This document shows positions 33,755-43,687 of a stretch of 64,000 nt of DNA, piece after piece (position 1 is the stretch's first letter; every line of letters begins with the position of its first letter). The stretch comes from Caccoplasma sp905210875. GTDB lineage: Bacteria > Bacteroidota > Bacteroidia > Bacteroidales > UBA11471. The DNA is taken from the NCBI GenBank assembly GCA_963931635.1, contig OZ007034.1:2232001-2296000 (forward strand), written 5' to 3'. Below the pieces are notes generated by a model, which was given only the letters and a program-made list of their open reading frames with translations, was not told the origin of the DNA and did not search any database. Both the position numbers and the translations under genes were made by a program.

Positions 33755-35983
33755 TCAGGAAATTTGGTAGAGCAACTGGTCGAGCAAGATGGGTATGTCG
33801 TCGGCATCGATGCCGGCCTTGACAAGCAGTGGTATGTCGGGGGTGAAGTTCCCTAAAAACCGCTCGATGTCGTTATGGTCGAGCGAGAGGCTTTCGCGGT
33901 ACAGTTCCAATGCTTTCCGGGTATGTTTCACGGCCAGTTCTACATGTCCGGCATTCATGTAGTCAAGTGCCGACGGTTTATCGGCAAGTATCTTTTCGTA
34001 GTAGCGCAATGCCTGTTCATATTTTCCCGAAAGGAACGAACACCAAGCGATGGGACGCCATGCCTTGTTGCTGTCGGGATTCAGGTAGTCGACCTTAAAG
34101 TAATATTTCAGCGCTTCTTCGTAATTACCCTCTTCGACGTAGCAGTGCCCGATGAGCAGTCCGACAGCCAGATTGTCGGGTTGTAAAGATTCAGCTCTCA
34201 GATAATATTCCAGGGCTTTCTCTACATTTTTCAGGTTGCGATAGCAGGTGGCTATGCGACGCACGGTCCATCGGTTGTCGGGTTGTATCATTTCTGCACG
34301 CAGGTAGGCTTGCAGGGCGTTTTCGTAATCGCCCGACGATTGCAGACAGTATCCGATTTTTTGGTATAATTCGTTGTCGGCTGCATGGTGTGAGGAGAGC
34401 CGCTGGAAGATGGCGAGTGCATCGTCGTAATACTCTTTCTTGAAGAGCAGTTCGGCAATGATACGCAGGGTGGCGTCGTTGTCGAGAACCGATTGCAGAC
34501 TGTCGACCTGCAACAGATCGATGGGGTGTGCAAACGGGTCGTAAAACTCGTTATGGCGGTTGTACAGTTTGAAGAACCGGTACAAATCCTGGATATACTG
34601 GTTGGAGATGCCGCTTGTTTTCTCATCGTGAGAGAGCGACTGGCGCTCTTTCTCTATTTGGGCCATGTCGGCTCCTTCGACGTTGAACTGCATGGTCATC
34701 ATTTGACGTTGTGACTCCGGTACTTGTTGCAGGCTGAGACAGAATGAATACTTGTCGGAGTTACACAGGAATCGCGAATATCCGATGAGTTGCAGAAAAT
34801 GGTTTTTGCTGTTGCTTTCATCGGGAAAGAGCCCTTGAATGGCACTGTGTTCAGGTGAAAACAAGCGAAACCAGTTGCTTATATCTTGAAAGAAGGAGAA
34901 ACTTTTTAATCCTGAAAATGTCGACAAGAAGACGTCGGAACCCTCCATTTGCAGGTCGTTCAACTCTTTTATCTTATCGGCAATGCCCGATTTTTCGAGC
35001 AGTTCCTGCCATTCGGGGTTAGGATCGGTCGAGTCGGATTCGGAGTTAAGGTCAGAAAGATTAATTTTATTGTGTAACGATGGATTGAGTTTCATCATTT
35101 CGGGCAATAACTCTTCGGTAAACTTTCGGGAGATGCGTTCGGTCTCCCGGCTTTTAATCAGCTGCAAGAAGATGTTCAGAACATCGCGCGCGAATGTTTC
35201 CTGTTCTTTCAGCGTTTCGATATGGGCGGTGAGAGTCGGCGATAATTTTGCCCGTCGGCGATAGATGAAGAGGAGTATGAGGGCACTACACAAGGCTCGT
35301 TGGCGCACCTCGTCATCGTCCGAGGAGGTGTAGGCCGAGAGGAGCAGGTCGAGTTTCTTCTCGTCGTAGCGGTGGAGCAGGTTCAGCATGAGTGCTGCCA
35401 CGATGAGGACGGCTGTCTCGCTGGGAAATCGTGCCGGCGACAGGCTCTCTTCGAGGGCAGAATAGTCCCACTCCGAGGCTGGATAGTTGCACCAGATGCG
35501 GAGGAACAGTTCCCCTTCGGCCTCTTCTTTTTTCTTCCGAAGGGCCGACGCCATTTCGGTATTATTCTCGATGTCGCTGAGCAGATTGTTGAGCGACAGT
35601 TCGTTGATGGCTTTGTCTACTTCGTCGAGAGCTGCCTGTATTGTCTGGTCGGGATAGAGTTTGTAGTAGCGCTTTTTCTGGAAATAGAGTTGTGACGACT
35701 CTTTTTCGAGAAGACTTTCGGCAGCCCGGTCGGCCAGGTTATAAGCCGACAGCAGCAGCTGGTTGTAGAAGGTATGGCGGTTGGGGTCGTCCATACCGTC
35801 GAGCATATAGCGTATCATGTAGCGGTACGATGTTTCCAGTTCCGACAATTTGTCCGACAGAGACCATTCTCCCGAGAGGTCGGAGAGTAGTCCGGCTGTT
35901 TCGCCCAGGGCTTCTTTCAGACGTTTCTCGTTGAGGTGTGAAATTATTTTATTATAAACTGTTCGTATTTCGGCGTTTGTCAT
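33755..35983 (-). CDS. large tetratricopeptide-repeat protein, function unknown
   Basis: A 742-residue protein without signal peptide or membrane helix. The N-terminal two-thirds are helical and low in recognisable motifs; the C-terminal third carries TPR motifs (LYQKIGYCLQSSGDYENALQAY, RIATCYRNLKNVEKALEYYLRAE, VGLLIGHCYVEEGNYEEALKYYFKVDYLNPDS, PIAWCSFLSGKYEQALRYYEKIL). TPR proteins scaffold complexes; this Bacteroidales-type protein has no known partner. The frame opens at 36067, but MTNAEIRTVYNKI at 35983 is the more natural start. Monocistronic. Confidence 0.8.
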   Translation of the reverse strand: MTNAEIRTVYNKIISHLNEKRLKEALGETAGLLSDLSGEWSLSDKLSELETSYRYMIRYMLDGMDDPNRHTFYNQLLLSAYNLADRAAESLLEKESSQLYFQKKRYYKLYPDQTIQAALDEVDKAINELSLNNLLSDIENNTEMASALRKKKEEAEGELFLRIWCNYPASEWDYSALEESLSPARFPSETAVLIVAALMLNLLHRYDEKKLDLLLSAYTSSDDDEVRQRALCSALILLFIYRRRAKLSPTLTAHIETLKEQETFARDVLNIFLQLIKSRETERISRKFTEELLPEMMKLNPSLHNKINLSDLNSESDSTDPNPEWQELLEKSGIADKIKELNDLQMEGSDVFLSTFSGLKSFSFFQDISNWFRLFSPEHSAIQGLFPDESNSKNHFLQLIGYSRFLCNSDKYSFCLSLQQVPESQRQMMTMQFNVEGADMAQIEKERQSLSHDEKTSGISNQYIQDLYRFFKLYNRHNEFYDPFAHPIDLLQVDSLQSVLDNDATLRIIAELLFKKEYYDDALAIFQRLSSHHAADNELYQKIGYCLQSSGDYENALQAYLRAEMIQPDNRWTVRRIATCYRNLKNVEKALEYYLRAESLQPDNLAVGLLIGHCYVEEGNYEEALKYYFKVDYLNPDSNKAWRPIAWCSFLSGKYEQALRYYEKILADKPSALDYMNAGHVELAVKHTRKALELYRESLSLDHNDIERFLGNFTPDIPLLVKAGIDADDIPILLDQLLYQIS

Positions 35984-36220
35984 GTAGTCGTTCCCTTTTA
36001 CAAAAATGTTTATAGATAGGAGTACAAATATTGTGCCAAAGCATTGATTACGGTGTGTTGAAATCAAAAGAGACGGTTATTCCTGCCGTAGTTTTCGATG
36101 AAGATAAGCCAGTCACTTCGTTTCAAATATAAGAAAAAACTCGGAAGCTCTTCTGCGAAAGCAGAACTTTTTTGAGTGGGAGACTGTTATACTGGCAAAA
36201 TCTTTTATTAAATGGTTGTT

Positions 36221-36694
36221 ATGATGAAAAAGTTTTTTGCATTTATTCTGACAGCAGCAACAGTTGTGGCCTGTCAGTCGCGTAAGGATCCGGTTGCGAC
36301 CATGGAGGTCGAAGGACAAGGGCTTGTGGGCGATACATTGGTATCGGTGTATGAAGGCTGGGCCGAGTCACAAGACGGGACATCGGTCTTGTACGATTTG
36401 GTTGTGATGACACCTCCCAATGACAGTAATGTCTCTTATGAGATGATGATTACCTATTATGATGCAGCCGCCCAGCAGGATACGACAATTTCGACCCCGG
36501 CTCTCTTGGTGGTTGAAGCAGGAACAATGAGTCAGCAGCCCGATTCTCTTATACAGTTCAACGGTAAGAACGGCGAGCGGGTTTCGTTGTGGATGCGTGG
36601 CGACTCGCTGCTTGTGATGGCCGGGCATGATATGAAAAATGACTGGAAGAAGCTCAAAGACAAAGCTGCCCACGTTTTAAAGCGGGTGAAGTAA
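36221..36694 (+). CDS. small lipoprotein, NlpE-N-like (tentative)
   Basis: A 157-residue lipoprotein: MMKKFFAFILTAATVVAC, lipobox VVAC then Gln. The mature part has VSVYEGWAESQDGTSVLYDLVV, a beta-rich core and, near the end, GDSLLVMAGHDMKN, which recalls the beta-barrel of NlpE-like surface-sensing lipoproteins, but the cysteine pair of that family is missing. The start could be any of three close ATGs (36212, 36221, 36224). Role unknown. Confidence 0.6.
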   Translation: MMKKFFAFILTAATVVACQSRKDPVATMEVEGQGLVGDTLVSVYEGWAESQDGTSVLYDLVVMTPPNDSNVSYEMMITYYDAAAQQDTTISTPALLVVEAGTMSQQPDSLIQFNGKNGERVSLWMRGDSLLVMAGHDMKNDWKKLKDKAAHVLKRVK

Positions 36695-36825
36695 TTCCGG
36701 TACAGCATCTGTTCCTGTTATGTGGGAGATGGTCGACTCGTATGGTTTTCACTGCGGATTTTCTCCTTTCTGTGCGATGTGAAGAGTTTTTCGATGCTCC
36801 TACGCAGGTGCTTCTTGAATGTCGG

Positions 36826-36867
36826 CAAGGGGTTGTGGTAAAAATTTCGCCACAACCCCTTGTTGTT
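36826..36867 (+). terminator. terminator downstream of the small lipoprotein gene
   Basis: Perfect 13-bp stem caaggggttgtgg/ccacaaccccttg (36826-36838, 36850-36862) followed by a T-rich tract on the plus strand. It lies about 130 bases after the gene; no gene lies in the gap. Confidence 0.7.
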
Positions 36868-36949
36868 TTTATGGAACAGTATTTTTGTACTTATGTATTT
36901 GTTAATCAGTGCTATATTGGCTTAAAATTTCTGTACGCTCTTGTTTGTT

Positions 36950-39343
36950 CTATTCCGGTTTCTCAGCTTCAGGAATACGGTAGAACGGAACATCGGGCTC
37001 AAAGTCGAGCATGAGTTGGTCGATAACTACCCCCTCGTCAAGAGCTGTCAGGCGTACTTCGTGGCTCGACCGTCGGTCCAGTGTGTGGCGTGTCGATTGG
37101 AGCGAGAGGTTGCGCAGAACGTTGATTTTCCACTGTTCCGAACGGCCGACAGTCTTGAACGATACCACTTGCGGGGTATCGCCGTCGACAGAAATTTCAT
37201 ACCGCAGGTCGCCTCCGTTTACCGGATGTGTAGGTAGAAGCGATACCCACACGGCGACCTCGCCTTCTCTCTGACAGTCAAATCGATAGGTGAGTGTCTT
37301 TCCGGCAGGGAGTACAATGGCCCGCCGGCTGTAACCCAGCCCTTCGACGCAGTAGGCCCCGCGGGGGCGTTTTCCGTTGTGGTCGGCGGCATCGCGCGCG
37401 ACGACATCTTCTTTTTCGGGGCGTAAAACGGGGGTATCGCGTGGCGAGAAGTCTGCGGGTAATTCAAATTTTTCGAAGACGAGCCGGTTGTTCTTCATAC
37501 TGATGATACCATTCCACTTCCCTTTGTTCATGTCGAAGTTGTATTGTCGGTCGAGGGCCGCTATGGCGTTGTAGGCGTTGATACTTGCCGTTTCATACCG
37601 GCGGGCATCGTTGAGTGTTGTTGCGTTACGCGCCATTTGTGCGTACAGCCATTTGTAGTTCATAAGGGCTGCGCCCGATACAGGGTATTCGACAAGTTGA
37701 AAAAATGCATCATGCAATTCTTTGGGAATCTGATTTTTGACAGATTTTACCTGTTTCTCCAATTTTCGGTAGCGGTCGATGCGTTCGGCAATCTCTTTCG
37801 GAGAAAATTCGGTGTCGATGACCGGAGTCTTGCCACCTTTGATTTTGCTGTACTCTTCTTCGCGACTCCACCCCATGAATTCGGGGCGCCGTATGTTGGC
37901 CAGGTAGTAATACTCGTTCATGATGTCGGTCAGAGCCTGTGCCGTTTGCGGTGTGAAGGTGCGGCTCATGAAGTCGTGCAGGTGGCGGTAGATATTGTCG
38001 GGCGTAATGGCATCGATGTTCCAGGCCATATCCATGAAAAACTCGATGTCGTATTCGGCCGGTTTTATGTCGCCCACGTTGAGGGCCCATATCTTGCGGG
38101 CTCCATGGTCCCATGCCCGGCGCATTTCGTAGTAGATTTGGGCCGGAGCCGTTGTGCATAGCCACAGGTAGGAGTGGGGGCGTCCCCAGTAGGAAATGTG
38201 GTAGTAGATACCCGAACCGCCTTTACGGCGACGCTCTTCGGCGTTGCTCAGCCGGGTGATGTGCCCGTAGTTGTCGTCGCACCACATGAGCGTTACATCG
38301 TCGGGCAGGTCGATACCCGCTTCATACACGTCGAGCAATTCTTTGTAGGGAAAGAACACCTGCGGCACTCGGTTGGTCGGTGAGTCGACATAGTGGGCGA
38401 GCAGCTGTCGCTGGTCGGCGATAACCTGTGGCATGACCAGGGCCATGTCTCGTATGCTTTTGCACCCCTCCATTTTCCCGTCGTGTATGCCGCGCATGCC
38501 TATGGTGTAGATGTTCTCGGCTTTCCCTACTTCGGCCAGTCGTTCCTTCCAGTATGCCAGCACAGAGTCACGGTTGGAAAGGTAGTTGTAGCGTCCGCGC
38601 CGGTTGCTGTCCCACTCGCCTACGTTGTTGCGCATCAGTGGCTCACAGTGCGAGGTGGCCATGACAATTTGGTACTTCTCGGCCATCTCCTTGTTGCCCT
38701 CGACCATGTAGAATGGTACACTGCAATCGTGCATGGCCGGCAGCAGCATATTGGCCCGCAGGCGTAGCAGCAGTTGGAAAATGCGTTCGTGTGTACGAGG
38801 ACCTATCTCGCCCTTGTCCGATTCCGGCTCATGAGTCTTCCAGCTCCAGGGGTTCAGTCCGTAGTCTTCGTCGTTGAGGAAGATGCCCCGATACTGTACC
38901 GATGGTTTCTGACGGTTGCGATAGCCGGCGGGCAAGGTGTAGTCCTTGCGCTTTTGGGCGACAACATCGGCCCACCATACCCAGGGCGAGATGCCGATGA
39001 GGCGGGAGAGTTCGAGTATGCCGTAGGCAGTGCCGCGCGGGTCGCTGCCCTCGACAAGCATCCGTCCATCGTTCGATACCGTGAGGGTGAATTCTTCCCA
39101 TTCCCCGTCGGGCCGGCACACGACAACGATATCGGCGTGGAGGCTGTCGCCCGCTTCGACTGTTGAGCCGAAGAGCTGACGGTAGTCGTCTTTGAACATC
39201 GCAAGGGCGCATTGTACGACCGATGGAGCATCTTCATTGACATATATAGAGAGAGGACGCCCTTCGGGGGTGAATGTAAATGATTCGGCACCGCCACGAA
39301 TGGTTAATAAGCAGAGAAGAAGGGTCAGAAGATGTTTTTTCAT
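36950..39343 (-). CDS. glycoside hydrolase family 115 (alpha-glucuronidase-like)
   Basis: A 797-residue secreted enzyme with a signal peptide (MKKHLLTLLLCLLTIRGGAES). It shows GH115 landmarks: GTAYGILELSRLIGISPWVWWADV, the substrate-cleft region PSVQYRGIFLNDEDYGLNPW, LPAMHDCSVPFYMV and VTLMWCDDNYGHITRLSNAEER. GH115 enzymes remove (4-O-methyl-)glucuronic acid from xylan. Length fits. It stands alone upstream of a tRNA gene, not in a SusCD locus. A -7-like TATATTTG (minus, 39467-39474) is a possible promoter. Confidence 0.88.
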   Translation of the reverse strand: MKKHLLTLLLCLLTIRGGAESFTFTPEGRPLSIYVNEDAPSVVQCALAMFKDDYRQLFGSTVEAGDSLHADIVVVCRPDGEWEEFTLTVSNDGRMLVEGSDPRGTAYGILELSRLIGISPWVWWADVVAQKRKDYTLPAGYRNRQKPSVQYRGIFLNDEDYGLNPWSWKTHEPESDKGEIGPRTHERIFQLLLRLRANMLLPAMHDCSVPFYMVEGNKEMAEKYQIVMATSHCEPLMRNNVGEWDSNRRGRYNYLSNRDSVLAYWKERLAEVGKAENIYTIGMRGIHDGKMEGCKSIRDMALVMPQVIADQRQLLAHYVDSPTNRVPQVFFPYKELLDVYEAGIDLPDDVTLMWCDDNYGHITRLSNAEERRRKGGSGIYYHISYWGRPHSYLWLCTTAPAQIYYEMRRAWDHGARKIWALNVGDIKPAEYDIEFFMDMAWNIDAITPDNIYRHLHDFMSRTFTPQTAQALTDIMNEYYYLANIRRPEFMGWSREEEYSKIKGGKTPVIDTEFSPKEIAERIDRYRKLEKQVKSVKNQIPKELHDAFFQLVEYPVSGAALMNYKWLYAQMARNATTLNDARRYETASINAYNAIAALDRQYNFDMNKGKWNGIISMKNNRLVFEKFELPADFSPRDTPVLRPEKEDVVARDAADHNGKRPRGAYCVEGLGYSRRAIVLPAGKTLTYRFDCQREGEVAVWVSLLPTHPVNGGDLRYEISVDGDTPQVVSFKTVGRSEQWKINVLRNLSLQSTRHTLDRRSSHEVRLTALDEGVVIDQLMLDFEPDVPFYRIPEAEKPE

Positions 39344-39689
39344 GGCAGAAAATTCGTATGAGTTTTAATCGAGCCAACCGGCGCTTTAAGCTTGTCTGGG
39401 TGCCCCATGGTTGTGTATTATTTTGCCGTCGGCAAGAGGGACGATAGCCGTAGCCTTTTGCCCCTACAAATATACGAAAATAGCCGTGTATAGAAAGAGC
39501 TGTAAATAATGTTTTCGTTTTTGGATATGTCGTGTCGTAGCACTAAGGTGAAAAGGGATGCGTTGTACTTTGAATGCAGAAGAGGATTTATGTAGAGCAG
39601 AAACGAAACGTATAACGTATAAAATGATATATGAATCGTATGAAAACAGAAAGAGTCCCGACTCATATTGAATCGGAACTCTTGTTCTG
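39344..39689 (-). other. intergenic region between GH115 gene and tRNA-Asp
   Basis: About 346 bases with no gene seen. Contains the possible GH115 promoter element at 39467-39474; the rest shows nothing recognisable. Confidence 0.5.
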
Positions 39690-39763
39690 CGGTGCGGACG
39701 GGACTCGAACCCGCGACCCCATGCGTGACAGGCATGTATTCTAACCAGCTGAACTACCGCACC
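39690..39763 (-). tRNA. tRNA-Asp (GTC)
   Basis: Minus-strand cloverleaf of 74 bases: acceptor GGTGCGG/CCGCACC with discriminator G (typical of Asp), D-arm with AGCTGGTTAGA, anticodon stem CATGC/GCATG around loop CTGTCAC with anticodon GTC (complement at 39727-39729), and T-arm GCGGGTTCGAGTCCCGT. The 3' CCA is not encoded. Confidence 0.97.
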
Positions 39764-39955
39764 ATTTTGGAGGTCTTCCCTGTTTATTGCTCGGCTCTCT
39801 GCCGAATTGCGGTGCAAAGATAATGCCATTTTTCATTCCTGCAAAGACTGGGGCAAAAAAAATGAGGCTTTCTCGAAAAAAAGACTTTTTTCTGCCCTGG
39901 TAGGGGCAATCGATATCGACATTTTTTCTAATTTGGCACCCGATTTTCTGAAACA

Positions 39956-40552
39956 ATGAATACCTTCGACAAAATTCCTCTCGAACGCCACCCCTGGCAG
40001 CCTTATCTTCCGGCCAATGCCCGAGTGCTGATGCTGGGCAGTTTCCCTCCCAAACCCGAACGTTGGTGTATGGACTTTTTTTATCCCAACTGGATTAACG
40101 ATATGTGGCGTATCATGGGGCTGGTCTTTTACGGCGACAAGGAGCATTTCACGCTGTTGCCGGCCCGAAAAGGTTTCGACCTCGACCGTATCGAGGCTTT
40201 CCTGCAAGAAAAGGGTATTGCCTTGTATGACATGGCGACTGTGGTGCGCCGGCTCAAAGACAATGCTTCGGACAAGTTTCTCGACGTTGTCGAGGCTACC
40301 GACTGGCGGGCCTTGTTGCGGCGTATGCCTCAATGCAGGGCTGTGGTCGCTACGGGGCAGAAAGCGACAGACCTCTTTACCGCCTCGGCGGTGATTGCCG
40401 AGCCCCGAATGGGCGATTGTACAGCTTTCGACTTCGAGGGCCGAACGATGCGCTTCTACCGTATGCCCTCGTCGTCGCGAGCTTATCCGCTGGCTTTGCC
40501 CCGGAAGGCCGAGGTTTATACCTCGCTTTTCATGCGGGAAGGTCTTTTGTAG
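39956..40552 (+). CDS. uracil-DNA glycosylase superfamily protein
   Basis: A 198-residue cytoplasmic protein with VLMLGSFPPKPERW, DFFYPNWINDMWRIMGLVFYGD and the C-terminal RMPSSSRAYPL, which fit the UDG/MUG superfamily (motif 1 GSFPP; motif 2 MPSSSRA). Members excise uracil or mismatched bases, but for this Bacteroidetes group activity is not shown. It starts 192 bases upstream of the tRNA gene on the opposite strand. Nothing else near it is repair-related. Confidence 0.78.
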   Translation: MNTFDKIPLERHPWQPYLPANARVLMLGSFPPKPERWCMDFFYPNWINDMWRIMGLVFYGDKEHFTLLPARKGFDLDRIEAFLQEKGIALYDMATVVRRLKDNASDKFLDVVEATDWRALLRRMPQCRAVVATGQKATDLFTASAVIAEPRMGDCTAFDFEGRTMRFYRMPSSSRAYPLALPRKAEVYTSLFMREGLL

Positions 40553-40656
40553 CATATTTTGTGTGAAATAGTTTTTACTGATTCCATACGAGATCGCGCT
40601 CATGTGAGTAAATAGTTAATAAATATTCAGATATAAAGTGATTCTTATTTTATTTG

Positions 40657-40664
40657 TACATTTG
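40657..40664 (+). promoter_or_regulatory. -7 element of the pectate lyase gene
   Basis: TACATTTG, 34 bases before the ATG at 40699. No -33 TTG at the expected spacing. Confidence 0.45.
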
Positions 40665-40698
40665 CCGCCAACTTGATTCACATCTAAACAGCAGATTT

Positions 40699-42270
40699 AT
40701 GAAAAAAAATTTACTCCCTTTCCTGCTTATGGGGGCGCTGCTCCCGGTAACGGCGTTTGCCTCCGGTAAAGTATATTATGCATCGCCGAGTGGGACGGGC
40801 GACGGTTCCGCTTATGAGAAACCTTGTTCGTTTCAGTCGGGCATCAGTAAGATTTCTTCGGGCGATACGCTTTACCTTCTGGGTGGGCAGTATGATCTCT
40901 CGGCTCGCGTGAATATTGGTTCGGGAAAATCGGGAACAAGCAGCAAACGAACGGTAATTGCCGGCTATCCCGGAGAAGAGGTTATTCTTGATTTCCGTCA
41001 TCAGCCTTATGGCGATGAAGTGTCGGGAACCAACAATATCGGGCTTTGTCTCTCGTCGGGAGGTTCTTACTTTCATGTGAAAGACTTGACAATTTGCTAT
41101 GCCGGAAAGAATGGCCTGCTCAACTATGCCAGTTATTGCCTGATAGAGAATATTGAAGTTTATGGCTGCGGAGATTCCGGTATTCAGCATAAAGAAGGTG
41201 GAGGAAATGTAATAAAGAATTGCGATTCGCACCACAACTTCGATTACAAGAATATGGGAGACAACAATACACCCAATTACGGCGAAAACTCCGATGGTTT
41301 TGCCGATAAGCAATATAACAATGACAATCCGAATACCTACATTGGTTGCCGATCTTGGTCGAACGGTGATGATGGTTGGGATTTTTATCAACGGGAGGGA
41401 AATACCGTGATGGAAAATTGCATCTGTTTTGACAATGGCCCTGCCACTTATGATATGCTGGATCACCCGCGATATGAGGTCGATAAGGAGTGGTTCGACC
41501 AGTTTACCGACGAGGAGTTGTTTAGTTATCCCTGTCATGGGAATGGCAACGGTTTCAAACTGGGAGGGAAAAATACCGTGCACAATGTTACCTTGATAAA
41601 CTGTCTGGCCGTTGAGAATGCCTCCAAAGGCTTTGACCAAAACAACAACAACGGTTCCATGAAGATTTACAATGCAACGGCCTATAAGAATTATCAGGAT
41701 TATGGTTTTTCCAACGGTTCTTATGGCTCGTTGCTGATTCGCAACAGTATATCGTATCGCTCGTCGACCAGCAACAAGTTGGCTTGTAAGACGGTCGATG
41801 CCAAATACAATAGCTGGAATCTGGGTATTACATGTAGCGATGCCGATTTCGTGGGGCTTACCGTAGCAGATGCCATTGCCCCCCGTCAGGCCGATGGCTC
41901 GTTGCCCGAAACGACGTTGCTGCGTCTTGTTGCCGGCAGCCGGCTTATCGATGCCGGAGTCGATTGTGGCTATCCATATAACGGTACGGCACCCGATCTA
42001 GGTTGTTACGAGTCGTTGCCGTCGTCGGCTATCGAGACTGTCGGTGGTGATAACGACGAGGTGCGTGTCGTAGCTACATCGTCCGAGATTATTGTACTGG
42101 GTACGACCGATGCTGTTTCGATGCAACTCTATTCTATTTCGGGCCAGTTGGTTGCACAAACGTCCGGTAGTTACCTTTCTACCTCGGCAGTGCCATCAGG
42201 ACGTTATATTGTGCGGATTCTTGGTGAGAACGGACAGCCACTTACCGTGCAGCAGGTCATGATTTATTAA
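40699..42270 (+). CDS. secreted pectate lyase (PL9-type, right-handed beta-helix)
   Basis: A 523-residue protein with signal peptide (MKKNLLPFLLMGALLPVTAFA), then YYASPSGTGDGS, a beta-helix with repeated I/V-N-N turns, and the calcium/catalytic region ENSDGFADKQ and NGDDGWDFYQREGN, as in PL9 pectate lyases such as PelL, which cleave polygalacturonate by beta-elimination. The last ~75 residues form a separate beta domain (MQLYSISGQLVAQ ... PSGRYIVRI ... VQQVMIY) that resembles the type IX secretion C-terminal sorting domain. Start chosen at the signal peptide; the frame opens at 40654. Confidence 0.85.
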   Translation: MKKNLLPFLLMGALLPVTAFASGKVYYASPSGTGDGSAYEKPCSFQSGISKISSGDTLYLLGGQYDLSARVNIGSGKSGTSSKRTVIAGYPGEEVILDFRHQPYGDEVSGTNNIGLCLSSGGSYFHVKDLTICYAGKNGLLNYASYCLIENIEVYGCGDSGIQHKEGGGNVIKNCDSHHNFDYKNMGDNNTPNYGENSDGFADKQYNNDNPNTYIGCRSWSNGDDGWDFYQREGNTVMENCICFDNGPATYDMLDHPRYEVDKEWFDQFTDEELFSYPCHGNGNGFKLGGKNTVHNVTLINCLAVENASKGFDQNNNNGSMKIYNATAYKNYQDYGFSNGSYGSLLIRNSISYRSSTSNKLACKTVDAKYNSWNLGITCSDADFVGLTVADAIAPRQADGSLPETTLLRLVAGSRLIDAGVDCGYPYNGTAPDLGCYESLPSSAIETVGGDNDEVRVVATSSEIIVLGTTDAVSMQLYSISGQLVAQTSGSYLSTSAVPSGRYIVRILGENGQPLTVQQVMIY

Positions 42271-42298
42271 ATTGTAAAAATGACAGCTAAGGAAAATG

Positions 42299-42329
42299 CA
42301 AGCCCCGACATCTCAGATGCCGGGGCTTG
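42299..42329 (+). terminator. terminator after the pectate lyase gene
   Basis: caagccccg/cggggcttg stem with inner catc/gatg pairing after one mismatch, followed by ttgctctt. Confidence 0.7.
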
Positions 42330-42392
42330 TTGCTCTTAGTCGTCGAGATAGAATTTCTTTTCTTGCCTGTGAGTCAGCATTACAAGAATGCG

Positions 42393-43040
42393 TTAATAAT
42401 CCACATAGAGATTGTGGCTTTTTTCATATCCGATGGTCGTTTGCGGGCCATGTCCTGGATATATGACAGTTGAGTCGGGCAGGGTAAACAGCTTTTCTTT
42501 GATACCCGTAACAAGAGCCTCATGATTACCGCCCCAAAGGTCGGTGCGTCCTATGCTACCGCGGAAAAGAACATCGCCCGAGAAAGCTACGCCTGCTTTT
42601 GCGCAGTAAAAGACAATGCCGCCAGGCGAATGGCCCGGTATGTGCAGAATCGAGAAGTCGTATTGCCCGATGCTGATAGTGTCGGTTTCGTCGATATAAG
42701 TATCTACGGGGAGGGTGGCTTCCGGGGTATCTAGTCCGAACAGAGCCGTCTGTCGGGCAAAATTATCAATTAGGAATGCGTCGTCGCGGTGTGCCGACAG
42801 CCCCACGTGGAATGTCCCGGCAATAAAGCGGTTGCCGAATATATGGTCGAAGTGCAGGTGGGTCGATAGGAGGTATTTGATGGTGAGTCGTTCTTTCGTG
42901 ATGAAGGACTGTACCATCGCCTTCTCTTCCTGAGAGAAACAGCCGGCATCGATTACTGCGCCTTCGAGCGACTCATCGTCCCATACGACGTAGGTGTTTT
43001 CGGCAACGGGGTTGCATACAAAACTTTTTATCTTCAACAT
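42393..43040 (-). CDS. MBL-fold metallo-hydrolase (glyoxalase II-like)
   Basis: A 215-residue cytoplasmic protein with the metal motif THLHFDH, then IPGHSPGGIVFY, FSGDVLFRGSIGRTDL and the C-terminal YPGHGPQTTIGYEK: the layout of the YcbL/GloB-like MBL hydrolases. Possible activity is thioester hydrolysis; the substrate is not evident. It is last in a unit with rsmG (12-base gap) and the DUF3298 lipoprotein. Confidence 0.9.
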   Translation of the reverse strand: MLKIKSFVCNPVAENTYVVWDDESLEGAVIDAGCFSQEEKAMVQSFITKERLTIKYLLSTHLHFDHIFGNRFIAGTFHVGLSAHRDDAFLIDNFARQTALFGLDTPEATLPVDTYIDETDTISIGQYDFSILHIPGHSPGGIVFYCAKAGVAFSGDVLFRGSIGRTDLWGGNHEALVTGIKEKLFTLPDSTVIYPGHGPQTTIGYEKSHNLYVDY

Positions 43041-43052
43041 TGTACTGCGTTT

Positions 43053-43673
43053 TTAAATGGGTACGTATACGGCCTTTTTGGTCGAGAAATATTCCTCCTC
43101 GAAATAATCTTTCAGGTCGAAGATGAGAGCGGTGTTTCTGACGGGCGCTATCTCGCCTTGAAGTTCGCCGCCTTTGAGGCATATCAAGCCGTTGGGCATG
43201 GCATTGTGCTGTTTCTTACCCACATTCTTACGAATCAGCTTTAAAAGGTCTCCCAGCGGCATGACGGCCCGACTGACGATGAAGTCGTATTTGTTCTTGT
43301 CTTCTTCAACACCACAATGGGCAAAGGTTACATTTTTCAGTCCTATGCTCTGTGCCACCTCCTGTGCCACCTTCACCTTCTTGCCGATGCGGTCGATGAG
43401 ATGGAACCGGCATTCGGGAAAGAGTATGGCCAGCGGTATGCCGGGAAATCCTCCTCCGGTACCCACGTCGAGAATGGTTGTCTCGGGCGAGAACTGTATC
43501 ACCTTGGCAATGCCGAGCGAATGCAGCACATGGTGGGGATAGAGATTGTCTATGTCTTTACGGGAAATGACATTGATTTTGGCGTTCCAGTCGTTATAAA
43601 GCTCCTGCAAGGCGGCAAACTGATCGTGTTGCAGACCGGACAGGTGGGGAAAGTATTTCTCAATGATTTGCAT
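43053..43673 (-). CDS. rsmG: 16S rRNA (guanine-N7, G527) methyltransferase
   Basis: A 206-residue SAM-dependent methyltransferase. The SAM-binding motif ILDVGTGGGFPGIPLAI, FHLIDRIGKKV and the catalytic segment DFIVSRAVMPL are typical of RsmG (GidB), which methylates G527 of 16S rRNA. Length is normal. It sits between the DUF3298 lipoprotein (14 bases) and the MBL hydrolase (12 bases). Confidence 0.95.
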   Translation of the reverse strand: MQIIEKYFPHLSGLQHDQFAALQELYNDWNAKINVISRKDIDNLYPHHVLHSLGIAKVIQFSPETTILDVGTGGGFPGIPLAILFPECRFHLIDRIGKKVKVAQEVAQSIGLKNVTFAHCGVEEDKNKYDFIVSRAVMPLGDLLKLIRKNVGKKQHNAMPNGLICLKGGELQGEIAPVRNTALIFDLKDYFEEEYFSTKKAVYVPI

Positions 43674-43687
43674 GTGGCGTTTCTGTA

